A stretch of 7,304 nt of DNA from assembly GCA_947631875.1 (NCBI GenBank), contig CANRMV010000055.1, positions 1-7,304 of the forward strand, given 5' to 3'. This document shows, piece by piece, positions 1 to 5,725 of this stretch (its first letter is position 1; every line of letters begins with the position of its first letter). The stretch comes from an uncultured Clostridia bacterium. GTDB lineage: Bacteria; Bacillota; Clostridia; Christensenellales; UBA1242. The notes beneath the pieces were generated by a model that saw only the letters and a program-made list of their open reading frames with translations, had not been told where the DNA came from and made no database searches. The position numbers and the translations under genes are program-made.

Positions 1-1
1 A

Positions 2-51
2 TTTCCAATTTTGTATGCCGGGCAAAGCCCTACGCAAGACAAAATTGGAAA
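2..51. repeat. Long hairpin with a nested GC-rich stem
   Basis: Positions 2-14 (TTTCCAATTTTGT) are the exact reverse complement of 39-51. Inside them TGC (16-18) can pair with GCA (34-36) and GGGC (20-23) with GCCC (27-30) around an AAA loop, so nearly the whole 50 bp can fold. No T-tract follows on either strand, so it does not look like an intrinsic terminator. An outer AT-rich inverted repeat around a GC-rich core fits a small palindromic intergenic repeat or the end of a miniature mobile element cut by the window edge. Which of these it is cannot be decided here. Confidence 0.6.
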
Positions 52-211
52 ACGGGAATTTAAGAGTGTTGAAAGTGCTTGGCGATTTTGCGGCGACTCT
101 CTTGCGAAGTGGGGCTCTGGGAGCGAAGGGGTTGGTAGAGGAGGTTTAATTTTTTCAAAAGAGTGAGTGCTTTCGGAATGTGGAATATAATTTTGGTGGA
201 AATTTAATGGG

Positions 212-255
212 TGGTTTTCTTTTGCATACTTTCTTTTTTCTAAAAGAGTTAAGTG
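212..255. repeat. Degenerate copy of a T-rich intergenic repeat (copy 1)
   Basis: This stretch begins TGGTTTTCTTTTG and continues CATACTTTCTTTTTTC then TAAAAGAG. It matches the stretch at 301-345 with a few substitutions and one missing T. Its right half no longer pairs well with its left half, so the hairpin seen in copy 2 is broken here. It looks like an older, decayed copy of the same element. Confidence 0.5.
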
Positions 256-300
256 GTTTCGGGTGATTTGCGGAATGTTGTGTGAGAGGATTTGATTAAT

Positions 301-345
301 TGGTTTTCTTTTGAATACTTTTCTTTTTTCGAAAAGAAAAGTATG
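301..345. repeat. T-rich intergenic repeat (copy 2) with perfect 13-bp stem and TTCG loop
   Basis: ATACTTTTCTTTT at 315-327 is the exact reverse complement of 332-344, leaving a four-base TTCG loop at 328-331. The flank TGGTTTTCTTTTG (301-313) is shared with copy 1. There is no proper T-tract after the stem on either strand, so a terminator role is doubtful. The hairpin sits just upstream of the recombinase promoter and could influence transcription start or RNA stability only if transcribed from further upstream. Confidence 0.6.
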
Positions 346-352
346 ATTTTGT

Positions 353-381
353 TTGCGTTTTGCGAAGAGATTTGATATAAT
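353..381 (+). promoter_or_regulatory. Predicted promoter of the tyrosine recombinase, extended -10, leaderless start
   Basis: A perfect TATAAT at 376-381 is preceded by TG at 373-374, giving an extended -10 box (TGATATAAT). A weak -35 candidate, TTGCGT at 353-358, lies 17 bp upstream. The ATG of the recombinase starts at 388, six bases after the -10 box, which is where transcription would be expected to begin. No Shine-Dalgarno sequence fits between them. The predicted mRNA therefore starts at or next to the start codon. Confidence 0.65.
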
Positions 382-387
382 TTTTTT

Positions 388-1422
388 ATGAAAATGTCTT
401 ATTATCAAACGCGCGATTTAAAAAATATGAAAAAGATTGGGGGATATCTTTCTGAACTTCCAGAATATTGTTTCGATTTTTTCACGGGAATTGAAAACAA
501 CACCTCAACTCTTACGCGGGTGAACTATGCAATGGATTTGCATGTGTTTTTTGACTATCTTGAAAAATTTGTTGTGAAAAAGCCAAAAGCAGAGATAACT
601 CTTGATGATTTAGAGGAAATTCAAGCACGAAACATTGAAAATTATCTTTCTTATATCTCTTATTATGAAATAAACGACAAAATGGAAAAAAACGGAGAAC
701 GCGGAAAGGCCAGAAAACTTGCAAGTGTTAGAAGTTTTTTCAAATATTTGTTTAATCATGATTTACTTTCAAAAGATGTTGCAAGCAAAATTCAAACACC
801 AAAATTGCACAACAAAGAAATTATAAGGTTGGAGCAAGATGAGGTGCAGAGGATGCTTGAAGCGGTGCAATCGCCAACCACTTTCACAAGTAAACAACGA
901 GCATACAACAAAAACACGCAAGAGCGTGACAACGCCATTGTGACACTTTTTCTTGGAACAGGCATTCGTATAAGCGAACTTGTTGGACTTAATGTTGAGG
1001 ACTTTGATTTCACGCAAAATGCTTTTAAGGTGACCAGAAAAGGTGGAAATCAAGCGATTTTGTATTTTTCGGGCGAGGTTGATGAGGCTTTGAAGGCTTG
1101 GCTGAATAAGCGAGCAACCTTGAAACTTGACCCAAATGAAAATGCCATGTTTGTGTCACTTCAAAACAAGCGTATTTGTGTGCGAGCAGTGGAAAATTTG
1201 GTGAAAAAATTTGCCAAAGAGGGCAGCCCTTTGAAAAAGATTTCGCCACATAAACTTCGCTCCACTTTTGGCACAAATTTGTATCGCGAAACTAGGGACA
1301 TTTATATTGTGGCAGATGTGCTTGGGCATAAAGATGTGAACACAACAAAGAAGCACTATGCTGCCATAAATGAAGATATGCGAAAAGCGGTTGCCGGGAA
1401 AGTTAAAATACATCAAAGTTAG
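388..1422 (+). CDS. Tyrosine recombinase (XerC/XerD-type site-specific recombinase)
   Basis: This 344-residue protein should cut and rejoin DNA through a covalent 3'-phosphotyrosine intermediate at a short inverted-repeat site. Residues about 25-135 form the N-terminal SAM-like DNA-binding domain. Residues about 150-335 form the catalytic domain. The full catalytic set is visible: R194 in GIRISEL, K218 in the beta-hairpin (RKGG), H288 and R291 in PHKLR, H314 in LGHKDVNTT, and the nucleophile Y324. It is somewhat longer than classical XerC or XerD (about 300 residues), with an extra loop near 160-178. The N-terminal pattern (LPEYCFDFFTGIE) resembles a chromosomal XerC-like family that I recall from Clostridia, so a housekeeping Xer-like role is as likely as a mobile-element integrase. 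The start at 388 fits the promoter, although an in-frame ATG two codons later is possible. No partner recombinase is visible. Confidence 0.9.
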   Translation: MKMSYYQTRDLKNMKKIGGYLSELPEYCFDFFTGIENNTSTLTRVNYAMDLHVFFDYLEKFVVKKPKAEITLDDLEEIQARNIENYLSYISYYEINDKMEKNGERGKARKLASVRSFFKYLFNHDLLSKDVASKIQTPKLHNKEIIRLEQDEVQRMLEAVQSPTTFTSKQRAYNKNTQERDNAIVTLFLGTGIRISELVGLNVEDFDFTQNAFKVTRKGGNQAILYFSGEVDEALKAWLNKRATLKLDPNENAMFVSLQNKRICVRAVENLVKKFAKEGSPLKKISPHKLRSTFGTNLYRETRDIYIVADVLGHKDVNTTKKHYAAINEDMRKAVAGKVKIHQS

Positions 1423-1423
1423 C

Positions 1424-1462
1424 AATATATTGTGTATTATGCAACATACTACACAACATATT
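1424..1462. repeat. 39-bp near-palindrome directly after the recombinase gene
   Basis: Bases 1424-1436 pair with 1450-1462 with one mismatch (1429/1457). After one unpaired position (1437/1449), TATG at 1438-1441 pairs with CATA at 1445-1448 around a CAA loop. In all, 16 of 18 arm positions are complementary. No T-tract follows, so it is not a typical terminator. It starts 2 bp after the recombinase stop codon. An inverted repeat beside its own recombinase gene is a known arrangement (for example difSL beside xerS in streptococci), so it is a candidate binding or crossover site. That role is inference. Confidence 0.55.
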
Positions 1463-1469
1463 GAGGTTT

Positions 1470-1526
1470 ATGGATGCAAAAATTGTTTTCATAAGTGGAA
1501 ACATCAATAAAAAAAACGAAGATTAG
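1470..1526 (+). CDS. Possible 18-residue micro-ORF, doubtful
   Basis: An ATG at 1470 opens an 18-codon frame (MDAKIVFISGNINKKNED) ending at TAG 1524-1526, inside the loop of the terminator hairpin. A weak ribosome binding site (TTGAGG, 1461-1466) lies only three bases upstream, closer than usual. The product matches nothing I can name. It could be a chance frame, or a remnant of a gene start cut off by rearrangement. It shares the recombinase transcript if it is expressed at all. Confidence 0.15.
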   Translation: MDAKIVFISGNINKKNED

Positions 1527-1547
1527 TCATCTTCGTTTTAATTTTTT
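1513..1547. terminator. Bidirectional intrinsic terminator between convergent genes
   Basis: AAAACGAAGAT (1513-1523) and ATCTTCGTTTT (1529-1539) form a perfect 11-bp stem around a five-base loop (TAGTC). On the plus strand the stem runs into TTTTAATTTTTT (1536-1547). On the minus strand the complement of 1509-1516 gives a run of eight T. It can therefore stop transcription from the recombinase and from the helicase. The helicase stop codon TAA (1540-1538) overlaps the base of the stem. Confidence 0.85.
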
Positions 1548-4042
1548 GTTCTTGAACTGTCAAAAGCGTGTGGATTGATACTTAAAACCTCATCTATCAT
1601 TTCTTGTGAAAATCTGTTGTTTGTTGTTGATGGGTTTTTCAAATATCTTTTAATTCCTTTTGTCATCAATCTGCAAAATCTTTCTTCCTCAGATATGCCT
1701 TCGCTCAAATAGTTTACTTTAAGGGGAAGATTTGGTCTTTCCTGTTGTTGTTTCTTAACCCATTCAACATATAAATCATCTCTATTATCAATCCGTTTGC
1801 TTTTTTTATTATCAAACGCGTTTGGATTTATTTTGTATATTTCTTGGATAAATTCATTTGAAAATTTGTATCTTTTATCATTATTGATTAAGAACATTTT
1901 TATTCTTAGTGTCATTCTTCTGAAAAATTTCTCTTCTTGGGTTAGTCCCGCCACTTTATCTCCGTATGGTAGGGGCTGATTTGGTTGCTTTTCTTGCTGC
2001 TCTTTAACCCATTCAAGATAAATGTCATTTCTTGCTGCCATCTTTTTATTTTTGTCATTCAACGCATTTGGATTTATTGCTAAAACTTGCTTAACTAATG
2101 CTGGGGAGAACACACCGGTTTTTTTGCTTGGATTTTTTAATGTTTTTTTCAAATTGTTGGTTATTATTCTAAAATGCTGTTCTTCTGCGGAAATGTTTGT
2201 GCCGCTGGTGGTTGTTGGCAAAGGTTGATTTGGATTTTTCTCTTGCTTTTCTTGAACCCATTTTAGATATGCGGCATCCCTTTCTTCTCTTTTTTCGCTT
2301 TGTGACATAAAGGCTCGTGGATTTATTTCAAGAATTTGGTCAATGAAACTTTGTTCATACTTGTTTGCTCTTGTTCCAGGACGATTGATGAACATTTTAA
2401 CGGAAGCTGTTAGATTTCTAAAATATTTTTCTTCGTCAGTGATTGTTGAGCCATTGGTGCTTATTGGAAATGGCTCGTTTGGGTTTTCTGTTTGTTTTTG
2501 CCTTGCCCACGCTAAATACTTTTCGTTGCGCTCTGATGTTGCTGCCTCTCGCGTGTAGGTGAAAACATCTAGGTCCAACGAAAGAAGTTTGCTTGAAATT
2601 TTTGGGTCAACAGAGGTGCTGTCTCGGTTGTAGGAACTTCTAACATATGAAAGCCATTTGCCAAGTTTGATGCCATCTTTTTCATAGCCATTTGGCAGTT
2701 TCAAATTTTCATGATCTTTCATATATTCTTCTGCTACGGCAAGATAGGTTTCAGAGGAAGTTGTGCGATATGCCACAAGCGATTGAAGGTGATACAACAA
2801 CATTTGCAGTGGCATGGCCTGTTCATCAATATGGAAAGGCAAAGTGGCTTGAAAATCTTCTATGCTGCCGTTTCCGCCTTTTCCGTCACTTGAAAACACT
2901 TCTGCAATGTCATGCAAACTTATGATATTGTTTACAACATCAATGATGAGTGGAATTTCCGAGCATTTTGTGGAAAGCGCTCTTCCAATTTGTTGATAAT
3001 AAATTGTTGGAGAAACGGTTGGGCGAAGCAAAATGGCTCCGTCAACATTGCCAATGTGCAAGCCTTCATTAAACATATCTATTGAAAGCAAAACTTTGAG
3101 TGCGTCAGAATTGTCCTCATTAAATGCTTTTATTGTGTTTCTTATGGTTTTTGGAGAGTCCTTATGATAAGCAACAAAGAAATTTATGTTTGGATTAACT
3201 TTTGCAAATAGCGAAGTTTCCATTTGTTCTTTAACTTCTTGCAAATGCTCATAATCTTGGCAGAAAACAATATATCTGCCATCTTTTTTGGTTATGTTGC
3301 GGGCAAAGCAATCATCAAGTCCGCCAAGAGTTGTGGCCATTTTCTTTGCTTTGGCAAGTTGGCGTTGATATAAGTTTCGCTTATTTTTGTTCGCTATTTT
3401 GTTTATATCTTTTGCCAATTTTGCAAACACATCATCATAACGATATATGGCCGTTACATATTTTGGCGTTGGCAAAATTCCCGTTCGGATTGATTCGTTC
3501 AAATCTGGCCCAACAACCAAATCTTTGCCAAAAAGTTCGTAGCCCATGTCGCGTTGACTGTCCAAAAATCTGACAGGGGTAGCGGTTGTGCCTAAAACTT
3601 CAACATGAGGATTGATGCTCAAAAGTTTTTGCACGCATTCTCCCCATTTTGATGCACCAACACGGTGAAATTCGTCTAAAACGATGTAGTCATAGTCCAT
3701 TGCATCAAAATCCTCGTCTTTGAGTTGCAAAAGGCTGGAATATGTTGCAATGTCCACATTGTCAAAAAAATATGGTGGGGTTAAGCCCAAATCATCCATA
3801 TAGCCGCGAAATTGGTCCGCAATAGGCTTTTGAGAGGTGAGCACCAAGCCTCGCTTTGTTGGGTCTGGAAGGCAGTGTTCGCTGAGCCATTTTATGGCAA
3901 TAAAAGCCTTTCCCGTGCCTGTGGCTTGAACAAAGCCAACACGCGTTGCCCCTTGTGAAAATTTTTCTTCAATTTGTTCATATGGAATATAATTGTGCTC
4001 TTTCAATATTCCAAATTTTTTCAATTCTTCTTCTGTCATCAT
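1538..4042 (-). CDS. Superfamily 2 DEAD/DEAH-like helicase with helicase-associated domain and four C-terminal 83-residue repeats
   Basis: This 834-residue, presumably cytoplasmic protein is an ATP-dependent nucleic-acid translocase or helicase of the ResIII/COG1061-like type. Visible motifs are motif I ATGTGKA (40-46), motif II DEFH (123-126), motif III GTTATP (151-156), motif V around 319-342 (IDMFNEGLHIG) and motif VI QQIGRALS (350-357). Residues about 430-500 resemble a helicase-associated (HA) domain, with YEKDGIKLGKWLSYVR at 453-468. Four tandem repeats follow, with a Trp at 512, 595, 678 and 761, each ending near an INPxAF-type motif. Motif I has Ala where Thr or Ser normally coordinates magnesium, and motif VI ends in Ser rather than the usual Arg. 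ATG at 4042 matches the promoter; a second ATG follows directly at 4039. There is no ribosome binding site. The substrate and biological role are not known to me. No partner nuclease or methyltransferase is next to it. Confidence 0.88.
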   Translation of the reverse strand: MMTEEELKKFGILKEHNYIPYEQIEEKFSQGATRVGFVQATGTGKAFIAIKWLSEHCLPDPTKRGLVLTSQKPIADQFRGYMDDLGLTPPYFFDNVDIATYSSLLQLKDEDFDAMDYDYIVLDEFHRVGASKWGECVQKLLSINPHVEVLGTTATPVRFLDSQRDMGYELFGKDLVVGPDLNESIRTGILPTPKYVTAIYRYDDVFAKLAKDINKIANKNKRNLYQRQLAKAKKMATTLGGLDDCFARNITKKDGRYIVFCQDYEHLQEVKEQMETSLFAKVNPNINFFVAYHKDSPKTIRNTIKAFNEDNSDALKVLLSIDMFNEGLHIGNVDGAILLRPTVSPTIYYQQIGRALSTKCSEIPLIIDVVNNIISLHDIAEVFSSDGKGGNGSIEDFQATLPFHIDEQAMPLQMLLYHLQSLVAYRTTSSETYLAVAEEYMKDHENLKLPNGYEKDGIKLGKWLSYVRSSYNRDSTSVDPKISSKLLSLDLDVFTYTREAATSERNEKYLAWARQKQTENPNEPFPISTNGSTITDEEKYFRNLTASVKMFINRPGTRANKYEQSFIDQILEINPRAFMSQSEKREERDAAYLKWVQEKQEKNPNQPLPTTTSGTNISAEEQHFRIITNNLKKTLKNPSKKTGVFSPALVKQVLAINPNALNDKNKKMAARNDIYLEWVKEQQEKQPNQPLPYGDKVAGLTQEEKFFRRMTLRIKMFLINNDKRYKFSNEFIQEIYKINPNAFDNKKSKRIDNRDDLYVEWVKKQQQERPNLPLKVNYLSEGISEEERFCRLMTKGIKRYLKNPSTTNNRFSQEMIDEVLSINPHAFDSSRTKN
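1541..2524 (-). repeat. Four tandem repeats of about 83 codons in the helicase C-terminus
   Basis: The units encode residues 507-589 (2524-2276), 590-672 (2275-2027), 673-755 (2026-1778) and 756-834 (1777-1541). Each starts with a Y[LV]xW motif, followed by a Q-rich helix, PN.P(L/F), an acidic EE..(F/C)R stretch, basic K residues in a helix, and INP(R/N/H)A(F/L). The conserved Trp recurs at exactly 83-residue intervals. The units are clearly related but well diverged, so the duplication is not recent. Order and spacing of conserved positions resemble the HA domain just upstream (2755-2543), suggesting a derived HA-like fold for nucleic-acid contact; this is inference. Confidence 0.85.
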
Positions 4043-4048
4043 GCTTTT

Positions 4049-4076
4049 ATTATATCATATTTTTTGCGTTTGTCAA
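4049..4076 (-). promoter_or_regulatory. Strong predicted promoter of the helicase gene, leaderless start
   Basis: Read on the minus strand, a consensus -35 TTGACA (4076-4071) and a consensus -10 TATAAT (4054-4049) are separated by 16 bp, with TG at 4057-4056 making an extended -10. The ATG begins at 4042, six bases after the -10 box, so the expected first transcribed base is the A of the start codon. There is no Shine-Dalgarno sequence. Confidence 0.8.
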
Positions 4077-4136
4077 CCCCAAACAAATTTCTTTCTTCAT
4101 TTTGTTTGCTAAATTTGTTTTGAAAAATTTGTCAAC
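4069..4136. promoter_or_regulatory. Paired short repeats in the divergent promoter region (possible operators)
   Basis: TTTGTCAAC occurs at 4069-4077, covering the helicase -35 box, and again at 4128-4136, inside the spacer of the comM promoter. Between them AAACAAATTT (4081-4090) and AAATTTGTTT (4111-4120) form a perfect 10-bp inverted repeat with 20 bp between the arms. The placement on both divergent promoters could suit one regulator controlling both genes. The sequence is AT-rich, so chance is a real alternative. Confidence 0.3.
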
Positions 4137-4147
4137 TTTGTTATAAT
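4120..4147 (+). promoter_or_regulatory. Predicted promoter of the comM-dprA-topA operon
   Basis: TTGAAA (4120-4125) and TATAAT (4142-4147) are separated by 16 bp. TG at 4139-4140 gives an extended -10. The expected start is near A4154, giving a leader of about 22 bases that contains the comM ribosome binding site. Confidence 0.7.
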
Positions 4148-4166
4148 GGCTTTAAATTTTGATTGC

Positions 4167-4171
4167 GGAGG
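4167..4171 (+). promoter_or_regulatory. Ribosome binding site that sets the comM start
   Basis: GGAGG sits four bases before ATG 4176. An in-frame ATG at 4146 overlaps the -10 box and would not be on the transcript, so 4176 is the start. Confidence 0.8.
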
Positions 4172-4175
4172 AATT

Positions 4176-5717
4176 ATGTTATCAAAAGTTTCGAGTTTTG
4201 GATTGGTGGGAATTGACGGTTTTGCCGTGCAAGTTGAAACAGACATAATTGGCGGACTTCCTCGATTTGATATTGTTGGGCTGGGCGACACAGCAGTTAA
4301 AGAGGCAAAAGACAGGGTGAAGTCGGCAATAAGAAACTCGGGTTTTGACTTTCCTGTTAAGCATTATACAATAAACTTGGCACCTGCCGACATGAAAAAA
4401 GAAGGACCATTGTATGATTTAGGGATTGCCATTGGCATTTTGGCCGCAACAGAACAAATTGTTGGTTCGTCTTACAAGGATTACATATTTTTGGGCGAAC
4501 TTTCGCTTGATGGCACAATTAAAAAGGTTAGGGGAGTGTTGCCAATTCTTATAAGTGCAAGAAAATTGGGTTTCAAAAAAGTGGTTTTGCCTTATGAAAA
4601 TGTTGAAGAGGCAAGGTTTATTTCTGGAATGGAAATTTATGCCTTTTCAAAACTTAAAAATGTTGTGGACTTTTTCAATGGAAACAATATGACACCTGTC
4701 AAACCAATTCAACCAAAAAACTTTGAAGATGTTTGCAAAACTTCTGCCAATAGGTTGGATTTTGAAAATGTTAAGGGGCAGGCAGCCGCAAAAAGAGCGC
4801 TTGAAATTGCCGCAGCGGGCGGACATAATGTGCTTATGATTGGGCCTCCGGGCAGCGGGAAAAGTATGCTTGCAAAGTGCTTTTCTGGAATTTTGCCAGA
4901 CCTAACTTTTGAAGAGGCGTTGGAAGTGACAAAAATTCATTCTGTGGCTGGCGAACTTGACCTATCAAAGGGGATAATCACCGAAAGGCCTTTTAGAACG
5001 CCGCATCACACCGCATCCACAGTCAGTTTGACAGGCGGCGGAAATCACAGCAAGCCGGGCGAAATTAGCCTTGCGCACAATGGGGTTTTGTTTTTGGACG
5101 AGTTTCCAGAATATTCGCGCTCGCTTATTGAAACTTTGAGACAACCACTTGAAGATGGCTACATCACCGTTGCAAGAGCAAATCAAACAATAACTTATCC
5201 AGCATCTTTCACACTTGTTGCAAGCATGAATCCTTGTCCTTGCGGAAACTTTGGTGCTAAGGACAGAACTTGCAAATGCTCACCTGTGCAAATTCGCAAA
5301 TATTTATCAAAAATTTCTGGGCCAATAATGGATAGGATAGACATTCAAGTGGAAGTTGACAACATTTCTTACAAAGAACTTAACGGCGCGGAAAAAGAGG
5401 AAAGTTCGGCGGAAATAAAAAAGAGGGTTGACAAAGCGCGCAAAGTGCAATTAGAACGCTTTAAAAACAGCAAAAACTATTCAAATGCCAAGATGTCTGT
5501 GCCTCAAATGAAGAAGTTTTGCCCGCTTTCTGAGGAGTGCCAACGCCTTATGGAGCAGGCTTTCACTAGCCTTAAACTTTCGGCGCGTGCACATGACCGA
5601 ATTTTAAAGGTTGCCCGAACAATCGCAGACCTTGAAGGCGAAGAGAACATTTTGCCACAACACATTGCTGAGGCAATTTCATATAGAGGGCTTGATCGCA
5701 AATATTGGAATGTTTAG
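4176..5717 (+). CDS. comM: YifB/ComM family Mg-chelatase-like AAA+ ATPase
   Basis: This 513-residue protein has the usual family length (E. coli YifB is about 506). The N-terminal Lon-substrate-like/ChlI domain covers about 1-165 (IIGGLPRFDIVGLGDTAVKE, 24-43). The AAA+ Mg-chelatase core follows with Walker A GPPGSGKS (223-230), the family motif FRTPHHTAS (273-281), Walker B VLFLDE (304-309), a cysteine cluster CPC...CKC (C354, C356, C366, C368) and GPIMDRIDI (382-390). The C-terminal chelatase domain contains SARAHDRILKVARTIADLE (about 469-487). In Vibrio cholerae ComM is a hexameric helicase promoting branch migration during natural transformation. In Gram-positive bacteria the role is less clear, since RadA is thought to do this job. 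It heads an operon with dprA, which supports a DNA uptake or recombination role. Its stop codon overlaps the dprA ribosome binding site. Confidence 0.95.
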   Translation: MLSKVSSFGLVGIDGFAVQVETDIIGGLPRFDIVGLGDTAVKEAKDRVKSAIRNSGFDFPVKHYTINLAPADMKKEGPLYDLGIAIGILAATEQIVGSSYKDYIFLGELSLDGTIKKVRGVLPILISARKLGFKKVVLPYENVEEARFISGMEIYAFSKLKNVVDFFNGNNMTPVKPIQPKNFEDVCKTSANRLDFENVKGQAAAKRALEIAAAGGHNVLMIGPPGSGKSMLAKCFSGILPDLTFEEALEVTKIHSVAGELDLSKGIITERPFRTPHHTASTVSLTGGGNHSKPGEISLAHNGVLFLDEFPEYSRSLIETLRQPLEDGYITVARANQTITYPASFTLVASMNPCPCGNFGAKDRTCKCSPVQIRKYLSKISGPIMDRIDIQVEVDNISYKELNGAEKEESSAEIKKRVDKARKVQLERFKNSKNYSNAKMSVPQMKKFCPLSEECQRLMEQAFTSLKLSARAHDRILKVARTIADLEGEENILPQHIAEAISYRGLDRKYWNV

Positions 5718-5721
5718 GAGG
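5716..5721 (+). promoter_or_regulatory. Ribosome binding site of dprA overlapping the comM stop
   Basis: A perfect AGGAGG shares its first two bases with the comM stop codon TAG (5715-5717) and lies four bases before ATG 5726. This suggests translational coupling and rules out the upstream in-frame TTG at 5705. Confidence 0.85.
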
Positions 5722-5725
5722 TTTT

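Larger units (their letters stand above)
1..387. other. Intergenic region without a supported gene, rich in hairpins and repeats
   Basis: No open frame here has a plausible start, ribosome binding site and recognisable product. The left part (about 60-145) is relatively GC-rich and purine-rich and includes a small hairpin (GCTC 114-117 with GAGC 121-124). The right part is very rich in G and T: I count 32 G against 7 C in 181-300. It contains an edge hairpin (2-51), a pair of related T-rich repeats (212-255 and 301-345) and the promoter of the downstream recombinase gene. The mixture resembles decayed copies of small dispersed intergenic repeats, but that is inference, because no other copies can be seen within this window. 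Confidence 0.6.

Noticed and set aside
2..166. Frame open from the window edge to TGA 164-166 on the plus strand (54 codons)
   Set aside because: It runs through the edge hairpin, its product is low-complexity and Gly-rich at the end, and resembles no family I know. It could be the tail of an upstream gene, but the sequence does not support that.
139..207. AGGAGG at 139-144 with a short ATG frame at 178
   Set aside because: The spacing to any start codon is far too long and the frame ends after nine codons.
301..360. Hairpin at 315-344 as an intrinsic terminator
   Set aside because: The stem is AT-rich with only a few GC pairs and no continuous T-tract follows it in either direction.
388..1422. 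Phage or integrative-element integrase reading of the recombinase
   Set aside because: No attachment-site duplication, excisionase, tRNA or other mobile genes are visible, and the N-terminus resembles a chromosomal Xer-like family. It cannot be excluded.
1548..1557. GTTCTTGAAC as a possible palindromic operator
   Set aside because: It is not a true palindrome and lies inside the helicase coding sequence.
1541..2524. CRISPR-like or tandem DNA repeat array
   Set aside because: The periodicity is at the protein level with diverged DNA and an intact reading frame.
4146..4175. Upstream in-frame ATG giving ten extra residues on ComM
   Set aside because: The codon overlaps the TATAAT box, lacks a ribosome binding site, and the family N-terminus matches the start at 4176.
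5705..5725. Upstream in-frame TTG giving seven extra residues on DprA
   Set aside because: The strong AGGAGG lies after it and points to ATG 5726.
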